This document shows, piece by piece, positions 26,536 through 35,704 of a DNA stretch of 64,000 bases. The position numbers and the translations under genes were made by a program. The stretch lies in assembly GCA_965203365.1 (NCBI GenBank), contig OZ241878.1, positions 3,348,001-3,412,000 of the forward strand, written 5' to 3'. The notes beneath the pieces were generated by a model, which saw nothing but the letters and a program-made list of their open reading frames with translations, ran no database searches and was not told the DNA's origin. The DNA comes from VYFG01 sp965203365. GTDB lineage: Bacteria; Pseudomonadota; Gammaproteobacteria; Arenicellales; Poriferihabitantaceae. Within the stretch, counting starts at the first letter, position 1; each line of letters opens with the position of its first letter.

Positions 26536-28623
26536 TCATTGGACCAGGAGCGAGAAATCTTCCACCACCTCCCTGGCTTGGGTGGTCAGCAGTCTGGTAC
26601 AGGACTGTCGAAGACGGCGTGTTCCGCTTCTTCGCCCTTTGTGGTCGGTCAGGTCTTCACAATCGGTCCAGCTCTTGGCCTGCAGAACCCGTTCGATACA
26701 CAACTTCTCATCTGACAGCTGGCCGAGCGACAGCCCCCATAGGACCAGTCGGCTCAGTGATGCCGGGATGATTTCTTCCGGTCGATTGGTGAAACAGAAC
26801 CCGGCGACTTCCCGGATGTCCCGGTCACTTGGCCGTTCGGCAAAGGATTCGTTATGCATCAGAATTGCGTAAACAATCTCTCCATTCAGGTTGCGGTGGG
26901 CGCGTAGCAGTGAAGCCGGAAATTGTCGATGGAAATGGGCTGTGGCTTGGGACAGGATGGATGCGCCGACTGGGTCCAGTGGCCGCAAGAAAAGGCCACT
27001 GACCGTCCCGGCAAAGCGTGTGGTTCGGGAACCGACTCCCACCGGTACAAATCCACAGCTTCGCCAGAAATATATCAGTCTGGCCGACAGGGCGAACTGA
27101 GTGCCGACCAGACTGGACACATTGCGCTGGTCATGGCAAAAATGCTGGAGTAAGCGTTTGCCCAGCCCTTGTCTTTGCAGCTTCGGGTGGATGACGATGC
27201 GCTGTATGCGCGTCAGATGGGTGGTCACGGCACGTTGGATACCGAACTTCCCGGCCAGTATAGCGGCCAGCACATGGCGTCCGGGACGTCGCTGGCCATT
27301 GGCGATGTCCTGCCGCAACGTCGGGTCGGGAACTGGTTCCTGCGTGGCCAGCAGCACGCCAATAGTATACTTCCGGCTCGACTGGGCGGTCCGAAGTCGG
27401 TAGATGAGTAGTCCTTTCCGGTCCAGCAGATGGCGCAGGTCTCGGGGTCGGGTACGATAGTGGGCCGTGATCAGCAGGCTGAAAACCGTGCGTAATTCGT
27501 CTTCGTTTTGTGCCAACTCCGTTCCGGTGATGGGGCTGGTCCAAGTGGGTGGTCTGTCCATGTTATTGGGCAGTTTTGGCAATTCCGCGTCCAGCAGGAG
27601 TAGTTGGTTGATGCGGGCCTCCAGAGGATCATTGAGGCACCATCGGATGGGCGTTTCCCATCGGACCAGATGCCAACCCCGGCTGTAGCGTTCGAGGATT
27701 TCCTGAAATCGCAGCGCAAAACCCCGCCCGGAACCTTCATAACCATGCACGGTGGTGGCCAGTGCGATTCGGGAATAGCCGCGTAACAGTATGGCAAGGT
27801 GCTCCAGCGAGATACCGGCGGCTTCGTCCACTAGGAGCAAGTCCGTGTGGGGCTTATGCGCCAGCAAGGAATCGATCTCAATCCATTGCAGGTTCTGTTG
27901 GGCATGGGGCGTCAGAGCGTTGGCATGGCGAAAGACGACATGCGCAGCCCGGCGGCTGCGTCCTGTGACCAGAATGCGGCAGGCTCTCTGGTTCAGTATG
28001 CGACCGGCGGCGAGTCCCAGTGCGGCGGACTTTCCCCGCCCTCGGTCGGCGATCAACAGGGCTGGTTTTTTTCGTTGTCCGAACAAGACCCGTTCCACGG
28101 CCTGGACCGCTCGCTCCTGATCCGGGGTGACCGACCTGCAGGCCGCGTCCCAAGCATGCGATGTCGCGGTCACTGCGTTCTTCATTCCGGGAAACGCCTC
28201 CATGTCGGCGGCATCGAGGGATATCCGTTCCGGGAAACTGTGGAGTAAACGGAGCAGTCGTTGATGAAATGGGCTGGTGGTGAATGGTTCTTCGAGGGGA
28301 TCCGGGAGCCATAGCACCAGTGTGCCGCCAGCGGGAATGCACCCAGCAGCAATGCCGAGTGCATCCGGATCAATGCCCTGGATGGCCATCACGATGACCA
28401 GAGCATGCTCTGTTCCCAAGAGCCGAGGTGCCTCCTTGATCGGCATGGGGGTGAAGTGGGGTGGGGCGTTTTCGCCAATCCAGAGACCGGAGATGGCGGG
28501 ATTCACGAGGGTGGACTGCGACATGGAGTCGGTGGGGGGAGTTCCCTGTACCACCACAAGTCGGCGCGGCCATTCCGAGCGGAGACCATCAGCCGACGGC
28601 AACCGCATCCACGGATCGGTCAT
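26536..28623 (-). CDS. tmcA: tRNA(Met) cytidine acetyltransferase TmcA
   Basis: TmcA acetylates the wobble cytidine (C34) of elongator tRNA-Met using acetyl-CoA and ATP. The 695-residue product has an N-terminal DUF1726-like region, the RecD-type helicase P-loop LIADRGRGKSAALGLA, Walker B LLLVDEAAGI and a GNAT domain with IVIHPKLQRQGLGKRLL. I start at the ATG at 28623, which overlaps the stop of the ferredoxin gene in an ATGA; the frame is open further upstream but that part is the shadow of the ferredoxin gene. It is slightly longer than the E. coli enzyme. Confidence 0.92.
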   Translation of the reverse strand: MTDPWMRLPSADGLRSEWPRRLVVVQGTPPTDSMSQSTLVNPAISGLWIGENAPPHFTPMPIKEAPRLLGTEHALVIVMAIQGIDPDALGIAAGCIPAGGTLVLWLPDPLEEPFTTSPFHQRLLRLLHSFPERISLDAADMEAFPGMKNAVTATSHAWDAACRSVTPDQERAVQAVERVLFGQRKKPALLIADRGRGKSAALGLAAGRILNQRACRILVTGRSRRAAHVVFRHANALTPHAQQNLQWIEIDSLLAHKPHTDLLLVDEAAGISLEHLAILLRGYSRIALATTVHGYEGSGRGFALRFQEILERYSRGWHLVRWETPIRWCLNDPLEARINQLLLLDAELPKLPNNMDRPPTWTSPITGTELAQNEDELRTVFSLLITAHYRTRPRDLRHLLDRKGLLIYRLRTAQSSRKYTIGVLLATQEPVPDPTLRQDIANGQRRPGRHVLAAILAGKFGIQRAVTTHLTRIQRIVIHPKLQRQGLGKRLLQHFCHDQRNVSSLVGTQFALSARLIYFWRSCGFVPVGVGSRTTRFAGTVSGLFLRPLDPVGASILSQATAHFHRQFPASLLRAHRNLNGEIVYAILMHNESFAERPSDRDIREVAGFCFTNRPEEIIPASLSRLVLWGLSLGQLSDEKLCIERVLQAKSWTDCEDLTDHKGRRSGTRRLRQSCTRLLTTQAREVVEDFSLLVQ

Positions 28624-28886
28624 GCCGCCGGGCTGGCCTTGGTCTGCATCAGATGATGGTATTTCCGTTCCAGTGCGTCCCGGGTTTCCCGATGTGCCGG
28701 GTCGACCGGAATGCAGTCGACGGGACACACTTCGACGCATTGACTGGTTTCGAAGTGGCCCACGCATTCTGTGCATCGGGTCCAGTCGATCTGGTAAATC
28801 ATTTCCCCCTGAAAGATCGCTTCGTTGGGGCATTCCGGTTCACAGACATCGCAGTTGATGCATTCGTCGGTGATGTAAAGAGCCAT
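28620..28886 (-). CDS. YfhL-type 2[4Fe-4S] ferredoxin
   Basis: An 88-residue ferredoxin with CINCDVCEPECP and a second motif with an expanded loop, CTECVGHFETSQCVEVCP, as in the YfhL/alvin-type ferredoxins. The C-terminal extension ends in a short helix. It follows coaD by 22 bp, an order (coaD-fdx) also seen in other gammaproteobacteria, and overlaps tmcA by 4 bp. Confidence 0.93.
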   Translation of the reverse strand: MALYITDECINCDVCEPECPNEAIFQGEMIYQIDWTRCTECVGHFETSQCVEVCPVDCIPVDPAHRETRDALERKYHHLMQTKASPAA

Positions 28887-28908
28887 GGGGAGCCGTGTTG
28901 GATCAAGA

Positions 28909-29397
28909 TCAACGAGGATGAAAGGACTGATTCAAGGCTTCCAGGACCACAGGGTGCACGAACTCGGAGACATCTCCGCCGAATCGAGCCACTTCCTTGA
29001 CCAAGGAAGCTGAAACAAACGTGTAGCGAATGGAAGGCGCCAGAAAGACTGTTTCAATGCTTCGGTCCAGACTACGGTTCATGGAAGCCAGCTGGAACTC
29101 ATACTCAAAATCGGACACGGCCCGCAGGCCTCGAAGGATGACGTTGGCATCCACCTCTTTGGCGAAATCAATCAGCAATCCCGAGAAGCGAATGACCTCC
29201 ACATTGGGCAGGTCGGCCAGTACCTCCCGGGCCAGAGCCACTCTCTGGTCCAGGCTGAAGAGCGGGCGCTTGTCCGGATTCTCGGCAATCGCCAGGATGA
29301 CGCGACCAAACATTCTGGCACTGCGGGCCGCGAGGTCACTGTGCCCATTGGTGATGGGGTCAAAGGTGCCGGCATAAAGAGCCGTTTGAACCTTCAT
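28909..29397 (-). CDS. coaD: Phosphopantetheine adenylyltransferase
   Basis: CoaD joins ATP and 4'-phosphopantetheine to dephospho-CoA. AGTFDPITNGHSDL holds the nucleotidyltransferase TxGH motif, RGLRAVSDFEYEFQLASMN is the pantetheine-binding signature, and YTFVSASLVKEVA closes the active site. The 162 residues match the family. The ATG overlaps the rsmD stop (ATGA). Confidence 0.96.
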   Translation of the reverse strand: MKVQTALYAGTFDPITNGHSDLAARSARMFGRVILAIAENPDKRPLFSLDQRVALAREVLADLPNVEVIRFSGLLIDFAKEVDANVILRGLRAVSDFEYEFQLASMNRSLDRSIETVFLAPSIRYTFVSASLVKEVARFGGDVSEFVHPVVLEALNQSFHPR

Positions 29398-29981
29398 GAG
29401 TCACAGGCTTTCCGGTGAAGCAGGGTGGAGCGGACCGCGCCTTGGTCCTGCTGTCGTAGAACAGGCCAGCCCGGCAGGTCCGGGAGGTCGGATTGGGCGG
29501 CCGGGCTTTCGATATACAGCCAAGACGGGCCAGTGTTCCACTGTTTCTGGGTCAACCACCAGCAGGTGAGGTCCATCAGGTTGTCAGTAAAGGGAGGGTC
29601 CATGAACACGAGATCAAACGACTCGGTGGTGGTCCGAAGAAAATTCTCCACGGTATCCTGAATGACTTGAACCCGGCTGCCAGCTTTCAGCCGTTCGACG
29701 TTGTCGGCCAGATGCCGGGCCGCCATCGGGTTCGATTCCACCAAGGTCACATGAGAGGCACCTCGGGAGGCGGCTTCCAATCCCAGCGCCCCACTGCCAG
29801 CAAACAAGTCGAGACAGCGGGCCCCGACAATCTCGCCCTGCAGCCAATTGAACAGTCGCTCTCGCACCGCATCAGGGGAAGGTCGCAGTGAGGGGATGCC
29901 GGGAAACCGCAGGCGACGGCTGCGCCACCGGCCGCCGATGATCCGGATTTCACCTGCACGGCGACGATGATCTGGTTTCAA
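29394..29981 (-). CDS. rsmD: 16S rRNA (guanine(966)-N2)-methyltransferase
   Basis: RsmD methylates G966 of 16S rRNA. The start region IRIIGGRWRSRRLRFP, the SAM-binding motif LDLFAGSGALGLEAASRG and the catalytic DPPF are present in a 195-residue product. It is divergent from ftsY, the conserved gammaproteobacterial arrangement, and starts the rsmD-coaD-fdx-tmcA operon, whose members overlap or lie within 22 bp. Confidence 0.95.
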   Translation of the reverse strand: MKPDHRRRAGEIRIIGGRWRSRRLRFPGIPSLRPSPDAVRERLFNWLQGEIVGARCLDLFAGSGALGLEAASRGASHVTLVESNPMAARHLADNVERLKAGSRVQVIQDTVENFLRTTTESFDLVFMDPPFTDNLMDLTCWWLTQKQWNTGPSWLYIESPAAQSDLPDLPGWPVLRQQDQGAVRSTLLHRKACDS

Positions 29982-30059
29982 GTGGTCCGGGTTTTCGGTT
30001 CACAAGGGTATTGATGATACGATACCCCCTGCACGAAATCGAGATATTTTCACCCGCCC

Positions 30060-31046
30060 ATGAAGAGATTTTTTGCCGGCAAGAAGGACCAGCGCGACAC
30101 TGAAACGGCTGACGAAGCCCACGGTCCGACCTCGGGCGGGCTATTTTCGGGACTGGCCCGAACCCGTGAGAGCTTGTTGGGCAGTTTGGCCTCGTTTTTT
30201 CAGGGAGCAAAAATCGATGAATCTGCCTTCGAAGCACTGGAAGATCAATTGCTGTTGGCCGATGTGGGTGTGGTGGCCAGTGAGAAAATCCTGACCCACC
30301 TTCGGCGGGAGGTAAAACAGCACCGGATCCAGAATCCCACGGCGTTGCGCCAGAGCCTTCGTTCCATTTTGACGGATTTGCTGGTACCGTGTCAGGTGGA
30401 TCCATTGGTCTTGCCAGAGGGTCGGCCCCTGGTGCTCCTGATGGTGGGGGTGAACGGTGTGGGCAAGACCACGACCCTGGCCAAGATCGCAGCCCATTTT
30501 CAAGGGCAGGGGTCTCAGGTGATGTTGGCGGCCTGTGATACCTTCCGGGCGGCGGCCATTGAGCAGTTGCAGACTTGGGGAGCACGACTGGGCGTGCCGG
30601 TGGTTGCCCAGAAGCATGGAGCCGATGCGGCCGCTGTGGCCTTCGATGCCTACAGTTCAGCCCGTGCCCGGGGGATGTCGCTGTTGCTCGTGGATACCGC
30701 TGGCCGTCAGCATACGCATGGGGATCTGGTGGAACAACTGAAGAAGGTTCAGCGGGTCTTGGGAAAGGCCGATGAATCGATCCCGGATGAGGTCTGGATG
30801 ACAGTGGATGCGGGGAACGGACAGAATGTGCTGTCCCAGGTGGCGCATTTTCATGTGGCGGTCCACCTGACCGGCCTCTGTGTGACCAAGCTGGACGGCA
30901 CGGCCAAGGGTGGAGTCATGCTGGCCCTGGCGGATCAGTTTGCCCTCCCCATTCGGTATGTCGGAACCGGGGAGGGAGTGGGCGATTTGCGAGCATTCCA
31001 GGCCACCGACTTTGTGGAGGCCCTGCTGCCGGATCCGATGAATTAG
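30060..31046 (+). CDS. ftsY: Signal recognition particle receptor FtsY
   Basis: FtsY receives SRP-ribosome complexes at the inner membrane. The NG domain is complete: the N-domain ALEDQLLLADVGV, G1 GVNGVGKTTTLAKIA, DTFRAAAIEQLQ, DTAGRQHTHGDLVEQL and TKLDGTAKGG. The acidic A domain is reduced to about 30 residues, so the protein has 328 residues, far shorter than in E. coli. DTAGRQH replaces the common DTAGRLH. ftsE and ftsX, usual downstream neighbours, are missing; an accessory island begins 24 bp after the stop. Confidence 0.95.
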   Translation: MKRFFAGKKDQRDTETADEAHGPTSGGLFSGLARTRESLLGSLASFFQGAKIDESAFEALEDQLLLADVGVVASEKILTHLRREVKQHRIQNPTALRQSLRSILTDLLVPCQVDPLVLPEGRPLVLLMVGVNGVGKTTTLAKIAAHFQGQGSQVMLAACDTFRAAAIEQLQTWGARLGVPVVAQKHGADAAAVAFDAYSSARARGMSLLLVDTAGRQHTHGDLVEQLKKVQRVLGKADESIPDEVWMTVDAGNGQNVLSQVAHFHVAVHLTGLCVTKLDGTAKGGVMLALADQFALPIRYVGTGEGVGDLRAFQATDFVEALLPDPMN

Positions 31047-31069
31047 CGACTGACATAAAACGTAACAAA

Positions 31070-32458
31070 ATGAAAATTAGCGCAAAAAACCTGGGTGTGC
31101 TCAAACAAGCCGAATTTGAGTTGGGCGATTTGACTCTGGTATGCGGTGGGAACAACACCGGCAAAACCTATGTTACCTACGCCCTGTTCGGATTTCTATG
31201 GCGTTGGGAACGTTGGCTGGAAGTCGAAATTCCTCCGCATGTGATCGAAACGCTGCTCAGGGAGGGTTTGGCCCGAGTGGATTTGACCACCATCAATCCC
31301 AACGATATTCTCAAAAGCGGTTGCGAAAAGTACACCCGGGGAATTTCGAGAATCTTTGCGGCATCAGCGAGTCGATTTGCCGATACCGAATTTGAAATAT
31401 TCCTTGCCCCGGAGACCATGCCACCGATCCAGGATCTTTCGTTAGAGCGCAAAATTCGTTCTGCCGAAGACGATTTTCTCTCCTTGTCCAAGATGGCCGG
31501 AGAAAATGATCTGGTGGTCTCGCTCCTCATGGAGAACGGAAATGAAGCATTACCTAAGGCGATGGTCAAGGAGATCATCTCAGATGGGATTGTGGAATTG
31601 TTCTTCGGTCCATGCCTTCCCCAGCCCTTCATTTCCAGCGCAGAGCGCACGGGGGCAGTGATATTTCGCAAGGAACTGAATTTTGCCCGAAATCGTCTGC
31701 TGGAAGAAATGAGTCGGGCAGACAGTCATATTGATCCGATGGAACTGCTGTTCAAGTCCTACCAGGACTACTCTCTGCCAATCCAGATCAACGTAGATTT
31801 TATTCGGAAGCTGGAAACCATTTCCCAAAAAGACAGTTTTCTGTTCACACATCATTCTCACCTGTTGAGTGACTTTGCCGACATCATCGGTGGGGAGTAT
31901 CTCATTGGGAGTAACGACACGATTTATTTCAAGCCTAGAAACACGCAATTGAAGCTGGCCATGAACGAAACCTCCAGTGCGGTGCGTTCATTGCTGGATG
32001 TGGGGTTCTATTTGCGGCATGTCGCAAAGCGCGGCGACTTGCTGATGGTGGATGAGCCGGAATTGAACCTGCATCCGACAAATCAGCGTCGTATGGCCCG
32101 ACTGTTTGCGCGGCTGGTGAATCTGGGGATTCGTGTGTTTGTGACGACACACAGCGACTATTTCGTCAAGGAACTCAATACACTGATTATGCTCAAACAG
32201 GATAAACCCTATCTGCAGGAAATTGCGCAAACCGAAGGCTATCGAAGCGAAGAGTTGATTACGGCAGACAAAATCCGGGTATACATCGCAGAAAAAGCGT
32301 TGATCAAGCTGGAAAATAGAAGCCGGCGAAGTCAGCACCATACACTCCGCTCAGCCCACATTAATCCAGAGTTTGGTATCGAAGCGAGCAGCTTCGATGA
32401 CACCATTCACCAGCTGAACGATATTCAGGATGCGATCATATGGGGTGGGGTTGAATGA
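31070..32458 (+). CDS. AAA (ABC/SMC-like) ATPase, candidate defence sensor
   Basis: A 462-residue ATPase of the AAA_15/AAA_21 (OLD-like) type. Walker A is GGNNTGKT (26-33), the ABC-signature region is near NETSSAVRSLLDV, Walker B is LLMVDEPELNLHP near residue 325, and the H-loop is FVTTHSDYFV. A TOPRIM nuclease domain is absent, so it differs from OLD proper. The stop overlaps the next start in an ATGA, so the two proteins are made together. ATPases of this build with a small effector are typical of anti-phage systems; this pairing I do not recognise. It begins 24 bp after ftsY and may be read from the ftsY promoter. Confidence 0.8.
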   Translation: MKISAKNLGVLKQAEFELGDLTLVCGGNNTGKTYVTYALFGFLWRWERWLEVEIPPHVIETLLREGLARVDLTTINPNDILKSGCEKYTRGISRIFAASASRFADTEFEIFLAPETMPPIQDLSLERKIRSAEDDFLSLSKMAGENDLVVSLLMENGNEALPKAMVKEIISDGIVELFFGPCLPQPFISSAERTGAVIFRKELNFARNRLLEEMSRADSHIDPMELLFKSYQDYSLPIQINVDFIRKLETISQKDSFLFTHHSHLLSDFADIIGGEYLIGSNDTIYFKPRNTQLKLAMNETSSAVRSLLDVGFYLRHVAKRGDLLMVDEPELNLHPTNQRRMARLFARLVNLGIRVFVTTHSDYFVKELNTLIMLKQDKPYLQEIAQTEGYRSEELITADKIRVYIAEKALIKLENRSRRSQHHTLRSAHINPEFGIEASSFDDTIHQLNDIQDAIIWGGVE

Positions 32459-33024
32459 TGTCAGATATTTCGATATTGCGAGACTTGCTACAAACCGATG
32501 TGCTGGCTCGAATTGATCATGATCAATCTGGGAAAAGGATCGTTGTGTTGGAAGAGTCGGGTTGTCCAAAATCATCATATACGTTGGCAATAAAAAAAGT
32601 TCCAGATGATATGATCGCGTTCAAAGCGGATGCTTTCCCATCTCCAAATCGTATTTTCAAAAACAGCAAGGGAGAATGCAAACGGGCTGATTTTATTTTA
32701 ATCGCTCATGGAGACAAGGCAAACTGGATCATTTTTATCGAGATGAAAAAGGGACAAGCCGGTCCAGAGGCGAAAATCAAACAGCAATTGCTTGGGGCGC
32801 ACTGTCTGCTTTCCTATTGCCGCGCGATCGGCCAGAGTTTCTGGGATAAGCCGAAATTCCTGCAGGAAAAGGACTACCAGCCACGTTATGTCAGTATCCG
32901 ATATATTGGAATGCCGAAAAAGCCGACCCGTAATACGCTAAAATCCGGTCAGCATGATTCGCCGGACCGTCTGCTGAAAATCCATGCACCCAAGAGTTCA
33001 CTATATTTTCATCAGTTGGTGTGA
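32455..33024 (+). CDS. Small PD-(D/E)XK-like protein, candidate effector
   Basis: A 189-residue protein of unknown family. KRADFILIAHGD followed by WIIFIEMKKG has the spacing of a PD-(D/E)XK core: D79, E96 and K98, on two predicted beta strands. Downstream IKQQLLGAHCLLSYC would be the core helix. Translationally coupled to the ATPase by ATGA. The ATPase could gate this putative nuclease. The fold is inferred from motif only. The 3' end lies 54 bp from an IS30-type element. Confidence 0.6.
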   Translation: MMSDISILRDLLQTDVLARIDHDQSGKRIVVLEESGCPKSSYTLAIKKVPDDMIAFKADAFPSPNRIFKNSKGECKRADFILIAHGDKANWIIFIEMKKGQAGPEAKIKQQLLGAHCLLSYCRAIGQSFWDKPKFLQEKDYQPRYVSIRYIGMPKKPTRNTLKSGQHDSPDRLLKIHAPKSSLYFHQLV

Positions 33025-33078
33025 TAGCGGATAGATGTCGAAAACCAAAAACCTTCCAGATCGTTCAAAGAAAGATAA

Positions 33079-34440
33079 CCCCACTTCCAGTCTGAAGTGC
33101 CACACTCGCCCCGCTCCCGGCATGAGGGCATCCCCCGAAGGAAGGGAGCGGGGCGGCGACCGGAAAATTCAGCCCTCCCGGGGGCTGAAAGGGGCTGATG
33201 TCGGTCATTGATGGCATCCATCTCGACGCCAGGGGAGTCTGACAGAGGCGATTTCACGACGCAAGGGTCGACTCGGGCCGGTTTCGGCCGAGCGGGACCC
33301 TGCCCGTCGAATGCGGGCTTCTGGAAAGGCAGGGGAGGGGAGAGAAATGACCGCCTTCAGGGCGGGGCGACGGCGGTGAAGACCTCTTCCGGGGTTCGAA
33401 CCCCCAGGACCTGGTGGGGCCGGCGGTTGATCCGCTCTTCCACCGCCTGGACCTGAGAGGCCGTCACCTGACGGAAGTCCGTTCCCTTCGGAAAGGACTG
33501 GCGTACCCGGCCGTGGGTGTGCTCGTTCAGGCCCCGCTCCCAAGAGTGGTCCGGGGTGGCAAAATCCAAGTCAGCTTCCAGGGCTGCCGCAATCTCTCGG
33601 TGCCCCGCGAACTCCTGGCCGTGGTCCGCCGTGCCCGTGTGCACCCGGTCCCGAATCGGCCCCATCCGCCGGACAATGACCTCGGTCACCGCCGCCGTCT
33701 TCCCTTCCACCCAGACCAGCACCCGATACTTCGAGGCCCGATCTCCCCAGGAAATCCAGGCCCCCCGGTGCTTCACCCCCATGATCAGGTCAAGCTCCCA
33801 GTCCCCGATCCGGCCCTTGGCCTCCCCAATCAACGGGCGCTCGGCGATGTCCACCCGACCGGGAAGGTGACCGCGTCCCGCGTGTCGGCCACCGCGCCAG
33901 TTGGGCTTCTTCCCGCGTCGCCGCAGACACCGGTAAAGGTCTCCCCCCGCCGTTCGGTCCGCTCTCACCGATGGGTAGATCCATTCCCGCCCGGCCATCA
34001 CTTCCCCTTGCTGTCGAGACCGGCCCGCGATGGGCTCTGGGCTCCATCCGGCCTGCAGCCGGTCCTCGACCACCGCCCAGCGCTCCGGGGTCATCTTCCA
34101 GGACACAGCCGAGGCGGCCCGGCGTCGGGATGTCGCCTTGCCTTGGGCTTGCTGGTGACGATCACCGCGCTGTCCGCGGTTGCGAGACAGCTCCCGGGAA
34201 ATCGTGCTGACGTCCCGTCCGAACTGATCAGCCATCGGTCGCTGGGACCGACCGGTGGACTGGGGCGCGAAAATGGGCGATCTTTCCGGGTGGGTCAGGG
34301 GGTGGTCGCCAGTCGGCATGACCCTTCTCCGTTGATTGGTCAACTGAGAGGGTCGGCCATCATCTGGCCCACTGCCATCCGCCTAACTCAATCAATCAGG
34401 CGACGGGGCCAAGTGTTGCACTTCAGAGTGGCACGGGGGC
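33079..34440 (-). mobile_element. IS30-family insertion sequence (intact copy)
   Basis: An element of about 1362 bp. Its ends are inverted repeats of about 29 bp with several mismatches; both contain TCTGAAGTGC followed by CACACT or AACACT. The same boundaries recur at 38911-40163. No convincing target duplication was seen at the edges. It carries one transposase gene on the minus strand. Confidence 0.8.
33357..34343 (-). CDS. IS30-family transposase
   Basis: A 328-residue transposase. The N-terminal HTH segment FGRDVSTISRELSRNRG and the DDE domain are complete: GDWELDLIMG, the second aspartate in ADHGQEFAGH (DNGKEF in most IS30 proteins) and the glutamate in SWERGLNEHTHGRVRQSFPKG. The C-terminus RPHQVLGVRTPEEVF is typical. 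The frame is uninterrupted, so this copy may be active. An ATG at 34319 is an alternative start. Confidence 0.9.
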   Translation of the reverse strand: MTNQRRRVMPTGDHPLTHPERSPIFAPQSTGRSQRPMADQFGRDVSTISRELSRNRGQRGDRHQQAQGKATSRRRAASAVSWKMTPERWAVVEDRLQAGWSPEPIAGRSRQQGEVMAGREWIYPSVRADRTAGGDLYRCLRRRGKKPNWRGGRHAGRGHLPGRVDIAERPLIGEAKGRIGDWELDLIMGVKHRGAWISWGDRASKYRVLVWVEGKTAAVTEVIVRRMGPIRDRVHTGTADHGQEFAGHREIAAALEADLDFATPDHSWERGLNEHTHGRVRQSFPKGTDFRQVTASQVQAVEERINRRPHQVLGVRTPEEVFTAVAPP

Positions 34441-34669
34441 AGGTAATTGTCGTGGCTGTCTACCCCTCATACCCTGATAAGACTTGGCCAATGCTCCGAA
34501 ACTCACGGGACTTGTATCGTCAGTCCCAAGTGTCCAAGGTTTGGAAAAAGAGCCCCTGTTCAGCAACCGGTGGTTTTCTGAACACTCCGCCCCCGGGCGA
34601 TTTTCCCTAGACTCAAACCCTCATTTCTGTTAGCTTTCGCGTCCACTTTTCTATGTCCCGATTTGGTCC

Positions 34670-35239
34670 ATGAATCAACGCATCGGATACGCTCGTGTAT
34701 CCACGGATGACCAGCATCTGAACCTGCAGCGCGACGCACTCCAGCAGGTGGGGTGCAGCGTGATCTACGAAGAATCCGCCTCCGGCAAGAATGCCTCCCG
34801 CCCGGAATTCGAGCAGTGCTGCAAGGCCTTGCGAAGCGGAGATACCCTGGTGGTCTGGCGCCTGGACCGACTCGGATGCAGTCTTCCAGATCTGGTGAAG
34901 GTCGTGACCCATTTGGAGGAGCAACAGATCGCCCTGGAAAGTCTGACGGAGAAGACCGAGACGGCCAGTGCCACAGGCAAGCTGGTCTTTCACGTGTTCG
35001 CGGCGATGGCGGAATTCGAACGCAGACTGATCCGGGAACGTACCCAAGCGGGTCTGGCATCGGCTCGGGCTCGTGGTCGGTCCGGTGGCCGCAAGCGGAA
35101 GCTGGACGACCAGGGGGTGCGGGAGATCAGGGCACTGCTGCGGGACCCGGAGATCCGGGTCGTCGAGGTGGCCCGCCGGTACGGCGTGTCCAGAACCACG
35201 CTGTACAAACACGTTGGAGTGGTTACGCCACGTCAATGA
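34670..35239 (+). CDS. Serine recombinase (resolvase/invertase)
   Basis: A 189-residue site-specific recombinase. The start MNQRIGYARVSTDDQ carries the catalytic serine (S11), followed by LVVWRLDRLGCSLPDL, AEFERRLIRERTQAGL and a C-terminal Hin-type helix-turn-helix ending VARRYGVSRTTLYKHV. The length fits Tn3-type resolvases and DNA invertases. No cognate transposase of the Tn3 type is nearby. It may be a leftover of a transposon or may act on a local invertible segment. Confidence 0.9.
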   Translation: MNQRIGYARVSTDDQHLNLQRDALQQVGCSVIYEESASGKNASRPEFEQCCKALRSGDTLVVWRLDRLGCSLPDLVKVVTHLEEQQIALESLTEKTETASATGKLVFHVFAAMAEFERRLIRERTQAGLASARARGRSGGRKRKLDDQGVREIRALLRDPEIRVVEVARRYGVSRTTLYKHVGVVTPRQ

Positions 35240-35260
35240 ACACCTGACACTGATATTCCT

Positions 35261-35533
35261 ATGACCAACTCAACGATAGCAGAGCGACGAAGCAAAGTGC
35301 GTGTTTGTGTTACTTATGGAGCAGCCTGGTTTCTTTTTGGTGGGGGTGCAGCACTTATCGCGATCCTTATATACCTCAAAGAATTCGAGGACGCCATTAG
35401 ATTGTTCACGACCATCCTTCCAGTAAGTTCTGCGATAATTTCGTTTTGGTTCGGGGGTCGAGGCGTGCGTCGTGAAGTAGATCACATCAATAACAGCCAG
35501 AGAAACTCAGGCCAACGTAATATGGCAGAATGA
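35261..35533 (+). CDS. Small two-helix membrane protein, unknown
   Basis: A 90-residue protein with two hydrophobic segments (about 17-39 and 47-64) separated by a short polar loop, and a basic tail starting FWFGGRGVRRE. The family is not recognised; small holin-like or membrane-effector proteins look similar. It lies 21 bp after the recombinase and has only a weak ribosome binding site. Confidence 0.45.
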   Translation: MTNSTIAERRSKVRVCVTYGAAWFLFGGGAALIAILIYLKEFEDAIRLFTTILPVSSAIISFWFGGRGVRREVDHINNSQRNSGQRNMAE

Positions 35534-35672
35534 CGAGGGACACGGCCACCGTCGCAACAAACGGTGTTACGCAACCGAATGCCAGTAAAAGAATAACATC
35601 TGATACGGCAAGCAGAAACAGCCATCCCACCAAAGACGGATGGCGAAGTGGGCACTTTATGGTACTGCCCAT
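35487..35672 (-). CDS. Small membrane protein downstream of the C39 peptidase gene
   Basis: A 61-residue frame with two hydrophobic segments (about 16-33 and 36-56) directly after the C39-type peptidase gene on the same strand, 32 bp from its stop. It overlaps the end of the plus-strand gene at 35261-35533. The hydrophobic pattern is more protein-like than the alternative minus-strand frame. Function unknown. Confidence 0.35.
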   Translation of the reverse strand: MGSTIKCPLRHPSLVGWLFLLAVSDVILLLAFGCVTPFVATVAVSLVILPYYVGLSFSGCY

Positions 35673-35704
35673 GAACAGAAGGCAGGAGTAACTTAATGGG
35701 CATA

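Noticed and set aside
33414..34610. 398-codon plus-strand frame
   Set aside because: Antisense shadow of the IS30 transposase and its end.
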